Part shown: piece by piece, positions 61,400-64,000 of the stretch
Layout: each line of letters opens with the position of its first letter
How positions within the stretch are numbered: the stretch's first letter is position 1
Source: Actinobacillus sp. GY-402
Lineage (GTDB): Bacteria; Pseudomonadota; Gammaproteobacteria; Enterobacterales; Pasteurellaceae
Assembly (NCBI RefSeq): GCF_014843355.1
Contig: NZ_CP062137.1
Location: 186,001 to 250,000 of the forward strand
Direction: 5' to 3'
Length of the DNA stretch: 64,000 nucleotides
Position numbers and translations under genes: made by a program
Notes under the pieces: model-generated
Told to the model about the DNA's origin: nothing
The model's input: the letters and a program-made list of their open reading frames with translations, nothing else
Databases searched by the model: none

Positions 61400-61410
61400 T
61401 GGATTATTCC

Positions 61411-61556
61411 TTAAAAGTTATAATTCGGGGCTAATAAGCGTTCCATTGCGGTAAAATAGTCTAATGCCAGTTTCTGCTGAGTAAGACATGGTTGCCATGG
61501 AAATTGAGGTAGAAAGCAGTAAAAGTGGAAAAAAGTTTAGATTTTGTTGGTTTCAT
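61411..61556 (-). pseudogene. Gutted exported-protein gene (signal peptide joined to a C-terminal tail)
   Basis: A strong ribosome-binding site (AAAGGAGC) and ATG begin MKPTKSKL; after a T-run (CTTTTTT) the next frame gives a good signal peptide core (FPLLLLSTSISMATMSYSA). About 25 codons later a third frame reads KLALDYFTAMERLLAPNYNF-stop, which looks like a natural protein C-terminus. The simplest reading is a one-base slip in the T-run plus an internal deletion that removed the body of the gene. It lies directly upstream of the hydrolase remnant and was probably in the same operon. Function of the lost protein is not recoverable from this sequence. Confidence 0.55.
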
Positions 61557-61768
61557 GATTTGCTCCTTTGGAGTAAAAGTGCGGTCGATTTTTGCAACGT
61601 TTTTACAGTTGCGATTTTCTCTATTATAGAGCAGAAAATTTTTTTGATTAGCTAGGAAATATTGAATAGGGTGTTGAGTTATTTTCAATAATAAGCGTGA
61701 TATGACATGCTATATTTGGGCAAAATGAGAGCTTTAGTCTGTGCAAGAATTTGCCCAAATATTACCGC

Positions 61769-63151
61769 TTACGCCTTATAAAAAGACATTGTTATTTTTG
61801 TCCCTGTTTGATCTGACATAATGCTGACTTCGCCATTGTGGGCATTAACAATAGATTTGGTAATCGCAAGTCCTAAACCTGTGCCATTGTCTTTGGCAGA
61901 TTGTCGGGTTCGGGACTTTTCAACACGATAAAAACGATTAAATAAATGTGGTAAATCTTCAGCTGGAATGGGTTCGCCTTGATTGTAAACAGATAGAATG
62001 AGTTGTTGTTTTTGCTCTTGAATTTCTACCACAATTTCACTTTGGCGATTGGCATATTGTAATGCATTTGAGAGTAGATTACTGATTGCACGGCGTAGCA
62101 TTAAGGCATTACCGTATAATTCGCCTGAACCTTTTAAAAGCAATTTAACCTGTTTTTCTTCTGCAACAAATTCAAAAAAAGCAAAAAGAGCGGTAATTTC
62201 TTGAGAAAGATTAACTAATTGTTTTTCTTTAATATATTGTCCATTTTCATTTTTTGCGAGAAATAGCATATCGGAAATAGTACGAGCAAGTCGTTCTAGT
62301 TCTTCGGCATTAGAAGAAAGAATATCAATATATTGTTTGTTTTCTCGTTTTTGACTTAACGTAACTTGCGTTTGGGTCAACATATTATTAATGGGTGTAC
62401 GGAATTCGTGGGCTAAATCAGATGAAAATACGGATAAACGTTGAAATTCATCATTTAACTTTGCCAACATTTGATTAATACCTTCTACAACGGATTGTAA
62501 TTCTATGGGAATATCTGTGAGTTCTAATCGAAGATTTAATTTTTTGCCCGTGATTTTATTGGCTAATGCTTGTACTTTTTGGAGTGGTTTAAGTGTACTC
62601 CTGACGCTTAAATATCCTAAAATTGAGCCTATTCCACTTAAAATGAGTACAAAAATAACAAAACTGATTTTGATATTTTGCATAAAAAGAAGATGATGTC
62701 CTGTCGATGAAAATAAGATACCTTGTAAGACAATTTTATCTAATGTAGTTGCTGAAAATGCGACACCACGCAAAGTATGTGCGTCCTTCTCCCATTCTAA
62801 TAGCATTGAAATGTCTTGAGTTTGCTGAATATCTTTTTGAATATTGGCGGGAATTGATGAGACATTTTTTGAGTGAGCAAATTCAGCTTGATTATAGTAA
62901 ATGACTAAATCTGATGTTGAAGTATAGCGAGCGATCTGTTTATTTAAAACGGTCATTAGTTCATCAACGGCTGTATGACTAATTTCTTGTTGAATTAACC
63001 GCACTTTATTATTTAACTCGTTTTGATCGAGTTGTTGAAAATGTTGTTCAAGTGCAGAGAAACCGAAAAAACCGAGTAGGCTCAATAGGCTTACCATCAC
63101 GATAGCAAATAAGGCTGAAAGGCGAAAAGTGAGAGATCGTTTATACATCAT
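61769..63151 (-). CDS. cusS: CusS-like heavy-metal sensor histidine kinase
   Basis: Membrane sensor of a metal-responsive two-component system, 460 aa. TM1 is at about residues 12-33, a periplasmic sensor of about 125 residues follows, TM2 is at about 163-183, then a HAMP linker. The phosphorylated His248 is in [13 protein letters not shown]; the ATPase domain has [15 protein letters not shown] (N box), [15 protein letters not shown] (F box) and [13 protein letters not shown] (G box). The 'heavy metal sensor kinase' subfamily is suggested by its partner. It overlaps the regulator by 11 nt. The gene is noticeably AT-richer in codon use than the dcw genes. Metal specificity (Cu or Ag) is inferred. 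Confidence 0.85.
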   Translation of the reverse strand: MMYKRSLTFRLSALFAIVMVSLLSLLGFFGFSALEQHFQQLDQNELNNKVRLIQQEISHTAVDELMTVLNKQIARYTSTSDLVIYYNQAEFAHSKNVSSIPANIQKDIQQTQDISMLLEWEKDAHTLRGVAFSATTLDKIVLQGILFSSTGHHLLFMQNIKISFVIFVLILSGIGSILGYLSVRSTLKPLQKVQALANKITGKKLNLRLELTDIPIELQSVVEGINQMLAKLNDEFQRLSVFSSDLAHEFRTPINNMLTQTQVTLSQKRENKQYIDILSSNAEELERLARTISDMLFLAKNENGQYIKEKQLVNLSQEITALFAFFEFVAEEKQVKLLLKGSGELYGNALMLRRAISNLLSNALQYANRQSEIVVEIQEQKQQLILSVYNQGEPIPAEDLPHLFNRFYRVEKSRTRQSAKDNGTGLGLAITKSIVNAHNGEVSIMSDQTGTKITMSFYKA

Positions 63152-63839
63152 CTTCTTCCCTTAGATCTAAAACATATCCCACGCCACGTACTGTGTGAAT
63201 AAGCTTGGGGATATAACCATCATCAATTTTATTGCGTAAACGACGAATCGCTACATCAATCACATTAGTATCGCTATCAAAATTCATATCCCAAACATGA
63301 GAGGCAATGAGCATACGAGGTAATACTTCTCCCTGCCGTTGAATGAGTAGCTCCAGTAAAGCAAATTCTTTGGTAGTTAAATCAATGCGATGACCTGCTC
63401 GACTTACTTTCCGTTTCAGTAAATCTAATTCTAAGTCTGCTATTTTTAATGATGTTGTCTGAATCTTTTTTTCTTCATTTGGAATACGGCGAAGTAATGT
63501 ACGAACGCGCGCCAACAGTTCTGCAAAGGCAAAAGGTTTCACTAAATAATCATCTGCACCTAACTCTAATCCTTTCACTTTATCTTCTACTTGATCTTTT
63601 GCAGTCAGTAACAAAATAGGGAATTTTTTCTCAGCCTGACGTAACATTTGTAACACTTGCCAGCCATCTAATTTTGGCAACATTACATCTAAAATGATCA
63701 ATTGATAATCTTCAGTTAAAGCAAAATGTAAACCATCTACGCCATTGCGTGCGATATCAACCATAAAACCGGCTTCACTTAAACCTTGTTTTAAGTAATC
63801 TCCGGCTTTGATTTCATCTTCTACAACTAAAATTTTCAC
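63141..63839 (-). CDS. cusR: CusR-like OmpR-family response regulator
   Basis: DNA-binding response regulator, 232 aa, starting at a GTG with GGAG five bases upstream. The receiver domain has the acidic pair VVEDE, phospho-acceptor Asp51 in [21 protein letters not shown] and [25 protein letters not shown], very close to E. coli CusR. The winged-helix domain includes [53 protein letters not shown], also nearly identical to CusR. A Cus-type box sits upstream, suggesting autoregulation or control of a divergent operon just outside the window. Confidence 0.88.
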   Translation of the reverse strand: MKILVVEDEIKAGDYLKQGLSEAGFMVDIARNGVDGLHFALTEDYQLIILDVMLPKLDGWQVLQMLRQAEKKFPILLLTAKDQVEDKVKGLELGADDYLVKPFAFAELLARVRTLLRRIPNEEKKIQTTSLKIADLELDLLKRKVSRAGHRIDLTTKEFALLELLIQRQGEVLPRMLIASHVWDMNFDSDTNVIDVAIRRLRNKIDDGYIPKLIHTVRGVGYVLDLREEDDV

Positions 63840-64000
63840 AATGTCTCCTTATGTGTTTCAGAATTATAACAAGTTATTAAATCAAAAAGCGAAGATGACA
63901 AAATTGTAATGTTGCCGTCATCTTTATGTTGAGAAAGAAACGATATAGTGTACTTATAAAAATGAATATGCATTTCATCACAAATTCATTTTTTATGTTA
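63840..64000. other. Region upstream of the two-component system, cut by the window end
   Basis: Contains the Cus-type box and AT-rich promoter-like DNA. No coding start is visible before the edge; a divergent target gene would begin beyond 64000. Confidence 0.5.
63892..63913. promoter_or_regulatory. Cus/Cop-type box upstream of the cusR-like gene
   Basis: AAGATGACAAAATTGTAATG with two more T matches the copper-box layout TGACAA-N2-TTGTCAT, with one deviation (TTGTAAT). It is 53 nt upstream of the regulator start. A wider inverted pair AAGATGAC (63892-63899) / GTCATCTT (63917-63924) overlaps it. In E. coli the CusR site lies between cusR and the divergent cusCFBA genes. Confidence 0.65.

Overview
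The window is a chromosomal segment from a member of the Pasteurellaceae. The main evidence is the very frequent Haemophilus-type DNA uptake signal (core AAGTGCGGT) on both strands, often paired as intergenic hairpins. Gene order also fits: ftsI-murE-murF-mraY-murD-ftsW-murG-murC-ddlB-ftsQ-ftsA-ftsZ-lpxC, fadL/ompP1-ogt-mutH, and gal genes divergent from mglBAC. Protein sequences read like those of Haemophilus, Basfia and 'Mannheimia' succiniciproducens. My best guess is a Basfia-like organism, but the species is inference.

Layout. 1-16151: most of the division and cell wall (dcw) cluster, from a 5'-truncated ftsI to lpxC, all on the + strand. 16224-22448: ushA, pheA, yjdM (minus), corC, lnt and infA (minus). 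22593-28902: a molybdoenzyme block with a cytoplasmic BisC/TorZ-like reductase, a 163-bp MITE-like element, a pentahaem cytochrome (torY) and a Tat-exported TorZ/MtsZ reductase. 29048-31707: mreBCD for rod shape. 31869-37097: the leuABCD operon on the minus strand, with a recognisable leuL leader, attenuator and promoter; leuB is flanked by inverted 97-bp multi-hairpin repeats. 37231-42463: yfcZ, fadL (with a FadR operator), ogt, mutH, a TerC-family gene and a purine permease. 42507-50168: galM-galK-galT (minus) divergent from mglBAC (plus) around two CRP sites; a cluster of three hairpin repeats lies between galK and galT. 50330-53432: fabZ-lpxA-lpxB-rnhB. 53454-60089: mogA, glnB, a cytochrome b562-like lipoprotein gene, an AI-2E-family permease, dsbB, nhaB, fadR, folB and plsY. 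60090-61760: an AT-rich zone of decayed genes (truncated oxidoreductase, alpha/beta hydrolase, membrane protein tail, gutted exported protein). 61769-63839: a CusR/CusS-like two-component system with a Cus-type box in front.

Functional links. The dcw genes supply peptidoglycan precursors and septal machinery, and mreBCD the lateral wall. lpxC, fabZ, lpxA, lpxB and lnt build and mature the outer membrane. TorY and TorZ form an anaerobic respiratory S-/N-oxide reductase, and mogA makes the molybdenum cofactor this enzyme family needs. MglBAC imports galactose that GalM/K/T then metabolise. FadR, encoded here, has a consensus operator in front of fadL.

The most notable items are the inverted multi-hairpin elements around leuB, the MITE-like element with an 8-bp target duplication, the decayed zone carrying the other (Actinobacillus-type) uptake signal, uptake signals that write a recurring peptide into unrelated proteins, and the b562-like lipoprotein. 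I found no CRISPR array, prophage, rRNA, tRNA or intact insertion sequence.
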